Part shown: piece after piece, positions 15,747 through 22,928 of the stretch | Numbering within the stretch: the first letter of the stretch is position 1 | Layout of the letters: every line of letters begins with the position of its first letter | Assembly: GCA_030690545.1 (NCBI GenBank) | Contig: JAUYGN010000008.1 | Span: 1 to 36,445, forward strand | DNA length: 36,445 bases | Reading direction: 5' to 3' | From: Solirubrobacteraceae bacterium | GTDB taxonomy: Bacteria > Actinomycetota > Thermoleophilia > Solirubrobacterales > Solirubrobacteraceae | Translations under genes and position numbers: made by a program | Notes under the pieces: model-generated | Told to the model about the DNA's origin: nothing | Seen by the model: the letters and a program-made list of their open reading frames with translations, nothing else | The model's database searches: none

Positions 15747-15904
15747 TCGACAGGTGGACAGCGTTGCCGGATGAGTGAGCCAACTCAGCGACCTCCGTCG
15801 GCGCGTCGCTCGGTCGCTGCCCGGCGCGCCTTCGCGGCCAGCCACTACCTCTGCGCCACGATAGGCGGTGCCGAAGGACCAGTGGGCGACACGGAGGGAC
15901 AAGC

Positions 15905-16486
15905 GTGGCGACTGCTACGACGATGCGACCCCTGAGGTCATCGAGGTGGGTCTCGGTCGGGGCCGTACCGGTTCTTCTTGGATTGCTGTGTCTGGTCATC
16001 GGCGTGGTTCTCGCGATGACTGCTATTGACCGCGCGACGGTCCTCGGCTTTGACGCTGGCTATCTACGGCATGTGCTCGCGCTGGACGCTCCAGTTCAGG
16101 CGGACCTCGTGGAGTTGGGCCCGGCCAGCGACACAGTGGGGAATCTGGCCTTCTTGTTGGCGTTGGCGTTCACGTGTGTCGCCGCGACCCTGTTGCTTGT
16201 TGCCAGTGGTTTCTGGATGACGTCAGCCCGGACGCGTCACCCTGAGGCAGCGGGCCGCATCGCCGCGATAGGGCTTTGGCTGGCCCTGATCCTCGCGGCT
16301 CTGGCGGTGCTTCCGGTCAACGGCGGCTGGAGGGAGGCCGGACTCGGGTCCCCGGCGGATCTAGGAGAAGCGGCTGTGGAGATCCTGCCGGTCGCAGTGC
16401 TTTCCCTGTTCGGGCTCTTGCTGCTGCAGTTCTCGGTGCAACAGTGGGGTGCCCGAATGCGCGCGGCGATGCGTGGCCGCACTTAG
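15905..16486 (+). CDS. Four-helix integral membrane protein of unknown function
   Basis: 193 residues with four hydrophobic segments: VGAVPVLLGLLCLVIGVVLAM (about 18-38), NLAFLLALAFTCVAATLLLVA (about 79-99), IAAIGLWLALILAALAVL (about 119-136) and ILPVAVLSLFGLLLLQF (about 160-176). There is a basic C-terminus (MRAAMRGRT). The GTG start at 15905 follows GGAGGGA, a good ribosome-binding site. No family recognised. It is divergent from the nuclease-ACBP gene across a 171-bp gap, so the two may share a regulatory region. Confidence 0.65.
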   Translation: MATATTMRPLRSSRWVSVGAVPVLLGLLCLVIGVVLAMTAIDRATVLGFDAGYLRHVLALDAPVQADLVELGPASDTVGNLAFLLALAFTCVAATLLLVASGFWMTSARTRHPEAAGRIAAIGLWLALILAALAVLPVNGGWREAGLGSPADLGEAAVEILPVAVLSLFGLLLLQFSVQQWGARMRAAMRGRT

Positions 16487-16501
16487 CCCCGCATCTGGGG
16501 T

Positions 16502-16547
16502 GATCTTGTAGCGAATCCGGCCAGATATGGCCGCTTTCGGTGTTTGT
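16502..16547. repeat. MITE-like element, copy 2 (partial)
   Basis: GATCTTGTAGCG, then CGGCCAGATATGGCC and CTTTCG, match the left half of the 70-bp element at 1772-1841 (GATCTTGTTGCG, CGGCCAAATGTGGCC, GTTTCG). The matching right end is not seen; the sequence runs into a short tandem array at 16548. Confidence 0.6.
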
Positions 16548-16588
16548 GCGAGCCAGGCCCCGCGAGCCAGGCCCCGCGAGCCAGGCCC
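16548..16588. repeat. Three tandem copies of a 14-bp unit
   Basis: GCGAGCCAGGCCCC occurs at 16548-16561 and 16562-16575, and 13 of its 14 bases recur at 16576-16588. It directly abuts the partial MITE-like copy, which suggests slippage or damage at the element's right side. Confidence 0.85.
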
Positions 16589-16695
16589 GAGTGTGGCGAG
16601 TACCTCATTGACCGCGACCACACCGGCGGCTGGATACTTAGCGGGCACGTCCGTGGACTGACGCGGGGCCACGGAATCCGCTGAGAGGACTGACC

Positions 16696-17895
16696 ATGGC
16701 GCGACTAGCGCAAACTGAAGGACTCACCGAGATCCAGACCGACATCTTGGCTGCTGTCCACGATTTCGTGGACAAGGAGATCATTCCGAACGCCAGCCGC
16801 CTTGAGCACGCGGACGAGTACCCGACCGACATCGTGGAAGGGCTCAAGGAAATTGGCGTGTTCGGGCTCGTCATCCCAGAGGAATACGGCGGCCTGGGGG
16901 AGTCGATCTTGACCTACGCGCTCGTGGTGGAGGAGATAGCCCGCGGCTGGATGAGCGTGTCCGGCGTGATCAACACGCACTTCATCGTCGTCCACATGAT
17001 CATGAACCACGGCACCGAGGAGCAGAAGCAGAAGTACTTGCCGCGCCTGGCGACCGGAGAGCTCAGAGGCGCCTTCTCGATGTCAGAGCCCGACTGTGGC
17101 TCGGATGTCGCCGCGATCCAGACCAAGGCGGTGCGTGAAGGGGACGAGTTCGTGCTCAACGGCACGAAGATGTGGGTTACAAACGGCGGGTCGTCGACCC
17201 TGGTGGCCGTGCTCGCTCTGACGGACGGCGAAGCCGACGAGGGAGCCAGCGTCTATAAGAGGATGACTACGTTCCTGATCGAGAAGCCCCAGGGCTTCGG
17301 TGAGGTCGCTCCTGGCCTGACGATCCCGGGCAAGATCGAGAAGATGGGGTACAAGGGCGTCGACACCACCGAGCTGATCATGACCGACTTCCGCCTCGCC
17401 GCTGACGAGGTTCTCGGCGGCGAGCCGGGCAAGGGCTTCTACCAGATGATGGACGGCGTGGAGGTCGGACGCGTCAACGTGGCCGCGCGGGCTTGCGGCG
17501 TCGCGGCGCGCGCGTTCGAGCTGGGCATCGATTACGCCCAGCAGCGCCACGCGTTCGGCAAGCCCATCGCTCAGCACCAAGCGGTCATGTTCCGCCTGGC
17601 CGAGATGGCGACGAAAGTGGAGGCCGCCCACGCGATGATGACCAAGGCGGCGCGCAAGAAGGACTCCGGGCAGCGCAACGACCTGGAAGCCGGGATGGCT
17701 AAGTACCTGGCCAGCGAGTCCTGCAAAGAGGTCGTGGAGGACTCATTCCGCATCCACGGCGGCTACGGCTACTCGAAGGAGTACGAGATCGAGCGCCTGT
17801 ACCGCGACGCGCCGCTGCTGCTGATCGGCGAGGGCACGTCGGAGATCCAGCGGATGGTGATCGGCCGCAAGCTGCTGGCGCGCAACAAGATCTGA
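16696..17895 (+). CDS. Acyl-CoA dehydrogenase
   Basis: 399-residue FAD acyl-CoA dehydrogenase with IPEEYGGLGES near residue 57, the middle-domain SMSEPDCGSDVAAIQ, KMWVTNG, KIEKMGYKGVDTTELI, RHAFGKPIAQHQAV, HGGYGYSKEYEIERLYRD, and the catalytic-loop Glu in LIGEGTSEIQRMVIG near residue 387. ATG at 16696 follows GAGAGGA. The middle region is longer than usual (an insertion around EADEGASVYKRM). Codon style looks like the first part of the window at the 5' end and like the second part at the 3' end, so the gene may span a junction. A perfect-stem terminator follows. Substrate unknown. Confidence 0.9.
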   Translation: MARLAQTEGLTEIQTDILAAVHDFVDKEIIPNASRLEHADEYPTDIVEGLKEIGVFGLVIPEEYGGLGESILTYALVVEEIARGWMSVSGVINTHFIVVHMIMNHGTEEQKQKYLPRLATGELRGAFSMSEPDCGSDVAAIQTKAVREGDEFVLNGTKMWVTNGGSSTLVAVLALTDGEADEGASVYKRMTTFLIEKPQGFGEVAPGLTIPGKIEKMGYKGVDTTELIMTDFRLAADEVLGGEPGKGFYQMMDGVEVGRVNVAARACGVAARAFELGIDYAQQRHAFGKPIAQHQAVMFRLAEMATKVEAAHAMMTKAARKKDSGQRNDLEAGMAKYLASESCKEVVEDSFRIHGGYGYSKEYEIERLYRDAPLLLIGEGTSEIQRMVIGRKLLARNKI

Positions 17896-17898
17896 TCG

Positions 17899-17945
17899 TC
17901 GCGGTGCGCGTTTCGGAGCTTGAGCTGCCGAAACGCGCACCGCGA
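17899..17945 (+). terminator. Intrinsic-type hairpin after acyl-CoA dehydrogenase
   Basis: TCGCGGTGCGCGTTTCGG (17899-17916) is perfectly complementary to CCGAAACGCGCACCGCGA (17928-17945), an 18-bp stem around an 11-nt loop that can pair further (AGCT/AGCT). It starts 3 nt after the stop codon. No T-run follows, as is common in high-GC actinobacteria. Confidence 0.8.
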
Positions 17946-17954
17946 GCGATCGTC

Positions 17955-17960
17955 TAGGGT
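17955..17960 (+). promoter_or_regulatory. Probable -10 element for leaderless SCP2-like transcript
   Basis: TAGGGT stands 7 nt before the ATG at 17968, immediately after the terminator hairpin, with no Shine-Dalgarno in between. Confidence 0.5.
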
Positions 17961-17967
17961 CTCGCGG

Positions 17968-18336
17968 ATGGCCGAGGACGCCAAGACGCTGATCGAGACT
18001 GCGGTGACGCGCTTCATCGAGGAGGTGCCCGCGCTGGCGCCGCTGAAGCTCGTCTTCGCGGTCGAGCTGCGTGGCCGCGGCGACGTGCAGATGTACCGCG
18101 TCGAGCTGCCGGGGCCGACGGTGGCGAAGGGGATCGCGGAGGACGCCCGCGTGCGCGTCGAGATGCCGCGCTCGTTCTTCAACATCATGGCCAAGGAGGG
18201 CAATGTCGCCGACTGGCGCGAGGCCTTCACGTACGGGCAGGCGAAGGCGACCGGCGTCGGCGAGATCATGAAGCTCATCGTGCACGTCGTCGAGAAGCAG
18301 GAGGAGCGCCAGCGCACGCGCCGCGCGCGCCAGTAG
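17968..18336 (+). CDS. SCP2 sterol-binding-domain-like protein
   Basis: 122 residues. The pattern of alternating strands (LKLVFAVELRGRGDVQMYRVEL, then ARVRVEMPRSFFNIMAKEG) followed by a helix and the segment EAFTYGQAKATGVGEIMKLI resembles the SCP2 fold, which binds lipids or acyl chains in the cytoplasm. The C-terminus is Arg-rich (EERQRTRRARQ). ATG 17968 is chosen because a TAGGGT -10-like box lies 7 nt before it; upstream in-frame sequence is the terminator of the preceding gene. The SCP2 assignment is by pattern only; no ligand can be inferred. Confidence 0.6.
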   Translation: MAEDAKTLIETAVTRFIEEVPALAPLKLVFAVELRGRGDVQMYRVELPGPTVAKGIAEDARVRVEMPRSFFNIMAKEGNVADWREAFTYGQAKATGVGEIMKLIVHVVEKQEERQRTRRARQ

Positions 18337-18362
18337 GCCGAGCAGCGGGTCCGGAGCTCCGC

Positions 18363-18368
18363 TAGAAC
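18363..18368 (+). promoter_or_regulatory. Probable -10 element for leaderless phosphatase transcript
   Basis: TAGAAC stands 6 nt before the ATG at 18375; no Shine-Dalgarno is present. Confidence 0.45.
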
Positions 18369-18374
18369 ATCGCC

Positions 18375-20222
18375 ATGCAGACAGCGCGTGCTCTCGCGGC
18401 GCTCGACGAGCTCCCCGCGGCGACCGTCGTGTTGCGTCCCGTCCGCGACCCGGCGGGTTCGATCGTCGACCTCGCGTTCGACTACGCCAATCGGGCCGCG
18501 GACGACTTCGCTCGTCTGCCGGTCGGCGGGCTGATCGGACACCGCCTGCTCGAGGCGCTGCCGGCGTTTCCGCCGGACCTGTTCGCGGGCTTCGTGAAGG
18601 TGCTCCAGGACGGCGCGTCGCTGCGCACGGAGCTGGACTACAGCGACCGGCTCGCCGGGCAGACCGAGTTCTCGACGCGGTTCGCGATCTCGGCGTCCCG
18701 GCTCGGCGACGACGCCCTGCTGCTCGTCTACGAGGACGCCGGCGCGCGCGACCGCGGGCTGGCGACCGAGCGCCGGTACGGCGCGCTGCTGGAGGCGACG
18801 TCGGACTGGGTTTCGATCGCCGACCGCGACAACAACCTCGTGTACGTCAACGGGGCCGGCCGGCGGATGGTCGGGATCGGGCCCGACGAGGACATCTCCG
18901 GGCGGCGGATCGGCGAGTTCTCGCCCGCCTGGGCGCGCGAGCGCGTGCTCGGCGAGGCGCTCGCCGCCGCTCGCCGCGACGGCGCCTGGCGCGGCGACCT
19001 CGCGCGGCTGCACCGCGACGGCCACGAGATCCCCGTCTCGCAGGTCATCGTCGCGCGCCTTGCGCCCGACGGCGAGGTCGACTTCTACGCCACGATCGCG
19101 CGCGACATGACGCGCGAGCGCGCCGCCGAAGCGGCCCTGCGCGAGAGCGAGGAGCGCTTCCGCGTCACCTTCGAGCAGGCCCCGATCGGCGTCTCGCTGA
19201 TCGATCTGGAGGGGAACTTCGTGCAGGTCAACGATGCCTACTGCCAGACGGTGCGGCGCACGCGCGAGGAGCTAGCGGGGCTCGGGCCGAGGGCGATCAC
19301 GCATCCCGACGACGTCGCCTTCACGAGCCTCGCCATGCAGTCGCTGATCGAGGGCGACGAATCCGTCTGTCGCTTCCAGAAGCGCTACGTGGACGCGCAC
19401 GGCGAGCCGATCTGGGTGGAGATCAGCGCCAGCCTGTTCCCTGACGCCACGGGCAAGCCGCAGTACCTCATCGGGATGGTGCAGGACCTCGGCGAGCGTC
19501 GCGTCGCGCACACGCTGCAGCGCAGCATGCTGACGACGCAGCTGCCGGCCGTCGACGGCGTCGAGCTTGCCGTGCGCCACCTGCCGGGCACGCGCCAGAA
19601 CCAGATCAGCGGCGACTGGTACGACGTGATCCCGCTGCTCGACGGCCGCGTCGGCGTCGTCATCGGCGACGTCGTCGGTCGCGGGATCGAGGCTGCCGCG
19701 ACGATGAGCCAGCTGCGCACGGCGCTGCGTGCCTACGCGATCGAGGGTGTCGAGCCCGCCGACGTCGTCGCCAAGCTGCATCGCCTCGTCGACCATCTCG
19801 GCGTCGGGTTGAGCACGACGCTCGTCTACCTGGACTTCGACCCGTCCACGCGCGCGGTGCGCTACGTGAGCGCCGGCCACCTGCCGGTCCTGCATGTGCC
19901 CGCCGCCGGACCGTCGTACTACCTGCCCGGCGCGCGTTCGGCCCCGCTGGGGACCGTCGCCGACGGTGCCCCGATCCCGCAAGAGCACCTCGTGCTGGCG
20001 CCCGGCGACGCCGTCCTGCTCTACACCGACGGGCTCGTCGAGCGGCGCGACGTCGGCATCGACGCGCGCTTGGAGCAGCTGCGCGCAGCGGTTGCCGCCG
20101 CCCCCGACGACCTGCAGGCCGCCCTTGCGCACCTCACGGCGACGCTGCTCGCCGACGACGAGCTGATTCGCCACGACGACGTCGCGCTGCTCGCGCTACG
20201 GGTCAGCTCGGGGCCGCGGTGA
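18375..20222 (+). CDS. Multi-PAS sensor PP2C phosphatase (SpoIIE/RsbU-like)
   Basis: 615-residue cytoplasmic protein likely dephosphorylating an anti-sigma-factor antagonist in a partner-switching pathway. An N-terminal PAS-like domain (about 10-120) is followed by PAS 2 (about 135-250: YGALLEATSDWVSIADRDNN, ending FYATIARDMTRERAAE) and PAS 3 (about 258-380: RFRVTFEQAPIGVSLIDLEG, with HPDDVAFT). The PP2C/SpoIIE domain (about 395-612) has the metal-binding Asp pair in SGDWYDV and VVIGDVVGRGIEAA, the YVSAGHLPVL block, LLYTDGLVERR and HDDVALLAL. No kinase or HTH domain. No sigma factor or anti-sigma gene lies in the window, so its partner is elsewhere. Signal unknown. Confidence 0.92.
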   Translation: MQTARALAALDELPAATVVLRPVRDPAGSIVDLAFDYANRAADDFARLPVGGLIGHRLLEALPAFPPDLFAGFVKVLQDGASLRTELDYSDRLAGQTEFSTRFAISASRLGDDALLLVYEDAGARDRGLATERRYGALLEATSDWVSIADRDNNLVYVNGAGRRMVGIGPDEDISGRRIGEFSPAWARERVLGEALAAARRDGAWRGDLARLHRDGHEIPVSQVIVARLAPDGEVDFYATIARDMTRERAAEAALRESEERFRVTFEQAPIGVSLIDLEGNFVQVNDAYCQTVRRTREELAGLGPRAITHPDDVAFTSLAMQSLIEGDESVCRFQKRYVDAHGEPIWVEISASLFPDATGKPQYLIGMVQDLGERRVAHTLQRSMLTTQLPAVDGVELAVRHLPGTRQNQISGDWYDVIPLLDGRVGVVIGDVVGRGIEAAATMSQLRTALRAYAIEGVEPADVVAKLHRLVDHLGVGLSTTLVYLDFDPSTRAVRYVSAGHLPVLHVPAAGPSYYLPGARSAPLGTVADGAPIPQEHLVLAPGDAVLLYTDGLVERRDVGIDARLEQLRAAVAAAPDDLQAALAHLTATLLADDELIRHDDVALLALRVSSGPR

Positions 20223-20241
20223 ACCGTGCCGCGGGCCGCGG

Positions 20242-20511
20242 CTACTCGAGCGTCGCCCCGCCGTCGTAGAGCTTCAGCACGCGGACGGCATCCTGGCCGA
20301 CGTCGAGCTGCGCGAGATCGAGGCACAGCCGGCACAGGACGCATTCGTCGACGTTGCGCTCGACGATCTCCAACCCGCCGTCGCCGACCTCCTTGTAGAT
20401 GTCGACGGGGCAGACCGTGTCGAGGTGCCGGGCCAGCCCGGGCTCGGCAGCGAGCGCCGCGTCGTCGACCTCGATGCCGATGAACACGCCGTCGGTCCTC
20501 ATCGCGAGCAC
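20242..20511 (-). CDS. Small FixX-like [4Fe-4S] ferredoxin
   Basis: 89 residues. The Cys pattern is one Cys in TVCPVDIYKE and three in DECVLCRLCLD (CxxCxxC). This arrangement of CP-x-x-x-Y followed by a CxxCxxC cluster recalls FixX-type ferredoxins, but the usual fourth Cys after CxxCxxC is absent, so one cubane cluster from four Cys is likely. It is the third gene of the minus-strand set after the SucC- and SucD-like genes, 46 nt behind SucD. GTG 20511 (GGAAGG 3-4 nt upstream) and ATG 20502 are both possible starts. It could carry electrons for an acyl-CoA-linked step; that is inference. Confidence 0.65.
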   Translation of the reverse strand: MLAMRTDGVFIGIEVDDAALAAEPGLARHLDTVCPVDIYKEVGDGGLEIVERNVDECVLCRLCLDLAQLDVGQDAVRVLKLYDGGATLE

Positions 20512-20557
20512 CTGCCTTCCGGTTCGACGCTGGCGACGGTCGAGCGACGACGCGCTG

Positions 20558-21532
20558 TCATGCCGAACCTCCTCGTGTCCACGACGGGACGCTGACGCCG
20601 GGCGGCTTGAGATGCTCGACGTGCGCGGGCAGCTTGCTCTTCATGATGTCCGGGATCTCGGAGATCTCCTCGGCGACGACGATGCCGGCATCGGCGAGGC
20701 GGGCGATCTTCTCGGTCGCGGTGTCCTCCTTGCCCTCGACGATCGTGCCGGCGTGGCCGAAGCTCATGCCCGGCATCTCGTCCATGAAGCGCCCGGCCAT
20801 GAAGGCGACGATCGGCATCCGGCAGTCGTTGTCGATCACCCATGTCGCCAGCTCGGCCTCCATCCGTCCGCCCGGCTCGGTGTAGATGACGATCCCCTCC
20901 GTCTGCTCGTCGGCCTCGAAGTGCCCCATCAGCTCGGCGTACGTCGAGCCGATGATCGCGTCGCCGCCGATCGAGACGGCGGTCGACTGGCCGAGGCCGG
21001 CGGCCGACAGCGTCGAGGACATCTCGGTCGTCATCCCGCCGGAGCGGCTGATGACGCCGATCGGCCCCGGCGTGTAGGCCTGCGCTGCGTTCTTCGCGGG
21101 GCCGCCGATGCCGCCCATCTTGACGACGTCGGGCACGATGATCCCGAGGCAGTTGGGTCCGATGATGCGCGCGCCGCGCAGCGCCGCGAGCTCGACCATC
21201 TGGGCGACGTCGCGGCGCGGGATCCGCTCGGTGACGATGACGATCAGCGTGATGCCGTTCTCGAGCGCCTCGAAGACGGCGTCCTTCGTGAACGCGGGGG
21301 GGACCGTCACGACGGAGCCGTTGATCGGGGCGCCGTGCGCCTCGACGGCCTGCTGCACCGTGTCGTAGACCATCACGCCGTGGACGTCGCGGCCCTTGCG
21401 GCCCGGCGTCACGCCGCCGACGATCTTCGCGCCGGCGCCGTAGTCGAGGCACTCGCGCGTGAGGTTGACGGCCTCGCGGCCGGTGATGCCCTGGACGATG
21501 AACGTCGTGTCTGCGTCGACGAGGATGCTCAT
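20558..21532 (-). CDS. Succinyl-CoA synthetase alpha-like subunit (possible malate/other acid-CoA ligase)
   Basis: ADP/GDP-forming CoA ligase alpha subunit of 324 residues. CoA-binding N-terminus with FIVQGITGREAVN and VGGVTPGRKG; ligase domain with GPNCLGIIVPD and GVISRSGGMTTE; the active-site His in GHAGTIVEGKE, which is phosphorylated during catalysis. ATG 21532 overlaps the beta-subunit stop (ATGA). SucD is usually about 290 residues; this one has a C-terminal extension (LKPPGVSVPSW...). The neighbourhood of a malyl-CoA lyase suggests malate or a methylated C4/C5 diacid as substrate in place of, or besides, succinate. That is inference. Confidence 0.85.
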   Translation of the reverse strand: MSILVDADTTFIVQGITGREAVNLTRECLDYGAGAKIVGGVTPGRKGRDVHGVMVYDTVQQAVEAHGAPINGSVVTVPPAFTKDAVFEALENGITLIVIVTERIPRRDVAQMVELAALRGARIIGPNCLGIIVPDVVKMGGIGGPAKNAAQAYTPGPIGVISRSGGMTTEMSSTLSAAGLGQSTAVSIGGDAIIGSTYAELMGHFEADEQTEGIVIYTEPGGRMEAELATWVIDNDCRMPIVAFMAGRFMDEMPGMSFGHAGTIVEGKEDTATEKIARLADAGIVVAEEISEIPDIMKSKLPAHVEHLKPPGVSVPSWTRGGSA

Positions 21533-22749
21533 ACGGCGACGGCGTCCGGGCCGGCGATCTTCGCCACGGCGCGGCGCGCCGCCTCGTGCATCGAGACCGA
21601 GCGGTCGGCGTACTCGATCCCGTACTTGGCGAGGATCTTGAAGCCCTCCTCCTCCCACGCGCCGGGGATGCGGAAGATCGCGATCTTCTCGGCCGGGTCG
21701 AAGCCGAGCTCCAGGCAGGCCTTGATCACGCCCCGCGCGACGATGTCCACGCGCGTGTTGGAGACGATCGACATCATCACCGCGATCTTGTCGACGCCGG
21801 GCTTCGTGAGCACGAGCTTCGCCAGGCCGCAGGTCTTCTGGACGGACGGGTTGCCGCCGATCTCGCAGTAGTTGGCGGGCTCGCCGCCGTGCGCGCGGAC
21901 GGCGTCGAACAGCGTCAGCGAGCCGCCGCCGGCGCCGATCACGAGGCCGATGTTGCCGTCGAACTCCGTCACGTTGCCGGCCACGCCGCGGTGGTCGGAG
22001 CCGTCGACCTCCTCGCCGGCGAGCTCGAACGGCGTCGGCTCGCGCGCGAGGCGCGTCTCGTCGTCGCCGACGCCGAGGTCCTTCAGCAGCTGCTTGTGGC
22101 GCCCGCGCGCCTCTGACTCCATGTCCATGTGCGCGTCGAGCGCGACGAACGTCCCGTCATGCATCTCGCAGAGCGGGTTGATCTCGGCGAGCACCATGTC
22201 GTTGTCGACGAACAGCTGGGCGAGGCGGCGCACGATCGGCGTCAGGCGCTGCAGCGCCTTGCCGGTGACGCCGGTCTGGGCGATGCACTCCTTCGCCTTG
22301 TGATCGGAGATCGGCATCAGGTTGGAGAGGTGCACGCGGCCGACATGGTCGGGGTGCTCCTCGGCGACCTGCTCGATGTCGATGCCGCCCATGTCGCTGA
22401 AGAGGATCACCGGCTTCTTCGCCGTGCCGTCCCAGACGACGCCTGCGTAGTACTCCTGCTTGACGTTCGCCTTCGGATCGACGAGCACGCCGCGCGGCAT
22501 GTGCCCGTTGATCTCGAGCTCGAGGATGTCGGCCGCGTGCCGCGCGGCCTCCTCGGGCGTGTCGGCGAACTTCACGCCGCCGGCCTTCATCCGCCCGCCG
22601 GTCAGGACCTGCGACTTGATGACGGTCGGGCCGCCGATCCGCTCGGCGATCGCGCGCGCCTGCGCGGCGTCGGTCGTGAAGCCGAAGTCGGTGACCGGGA
22701 TACCCGCGCGCTTGACGATCTCGCGGGCTTCGTACTCGAAGAAACGCAT
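21529..22749 (-). CDS. Succinyl-CoA synthetase beta-like subunit (ATP-grasp; possible malate/other acid-CoA ligase)
   Basis: ATP-grasp beta subunit of 406 residues, forming the CoA ligase with the alpha-like protein. Motifs in order: FFEYEAREIVKRAGIP, KSQVLTGGRMKAGGVK, an EYYAGVVWDG strand, LAEINPLCEMHDG (metal-binding), then IGLVIGAGGGSLTLFDAVRAHG, NYCEIGGNPS and MSIVSNTRVDIVARGVI. ATG 22749 is preceded by CAGGAG. It differs from housekeeping SucC in several places (a DMGGIDIEQVAEEHP segment; TRVDIVARG where E. coli has a different loop), so I do not call it sucC. First gene of the three-gene set that ends with the ferredoxin. Confidence 0.85.
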   Translation of the reverse strand: MRFFEYEAREIVKRAGIPVTDFGFTTDAAQARAIAERIGGPTVIKSQVLTGGRMKAGGVKFADTPEEAARHAADILELEINGHMPRGVLVDPKANVKQEYYAGVVWDGTAKKPVILFSDMGGIDIEQVAEEHPDHVGRVHLSNLMPISDHKAKECIAQTGVTGKALQRLTPIVRRLAQLFVDNDMVLAEINPLCEMHDGTFVALDAHMDMESEARGRHKQLLKDLGVGDDETRLAREPTPFELAGEEVDGSDHRGVAGNVTEFDGNIGLVIGAGGGSLTLFDAVRAHGGEPANYCEIGGNPSVQKTCGLAKLVLTKPGVDKIAVMMSIVSNTRVDIVARGVIKACLELGFDPAEKIAIFRIPGAWEEEGFKILAKYGIEYADRSVSMHEAARRAVAKIAGPDAVAV

Positions 22750-22928
22750 GTGCTCCTGACCGGCCGCTGGGCGCCGAAATCCGTGGTGGCGAGACCCGCA
22801 GGACCCTATAAGACGACCGTGGTCCTGTGCCGTACATCTAACTGGGGTAAGTCGTTCCTCGATCTGTGTCTCGACGGCTCGCCGTGCTCGGGTGAGCCGG
22901 TCGGCCGGGTTCGCCATCCTGGGTGTCG

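Noticed and set aside
16546-16588. CRISPR-like array
   Set aside because: Only three contiguous 14-bp units without spacers; a simple tandem repeat.
20399-22116. Long plus-strand frames opposite the CoA-ligase genes
   Set aside because: Shadows rich in Asp/Arg/His; both SucD- and SucC-like products read perfectly on the minus strand.
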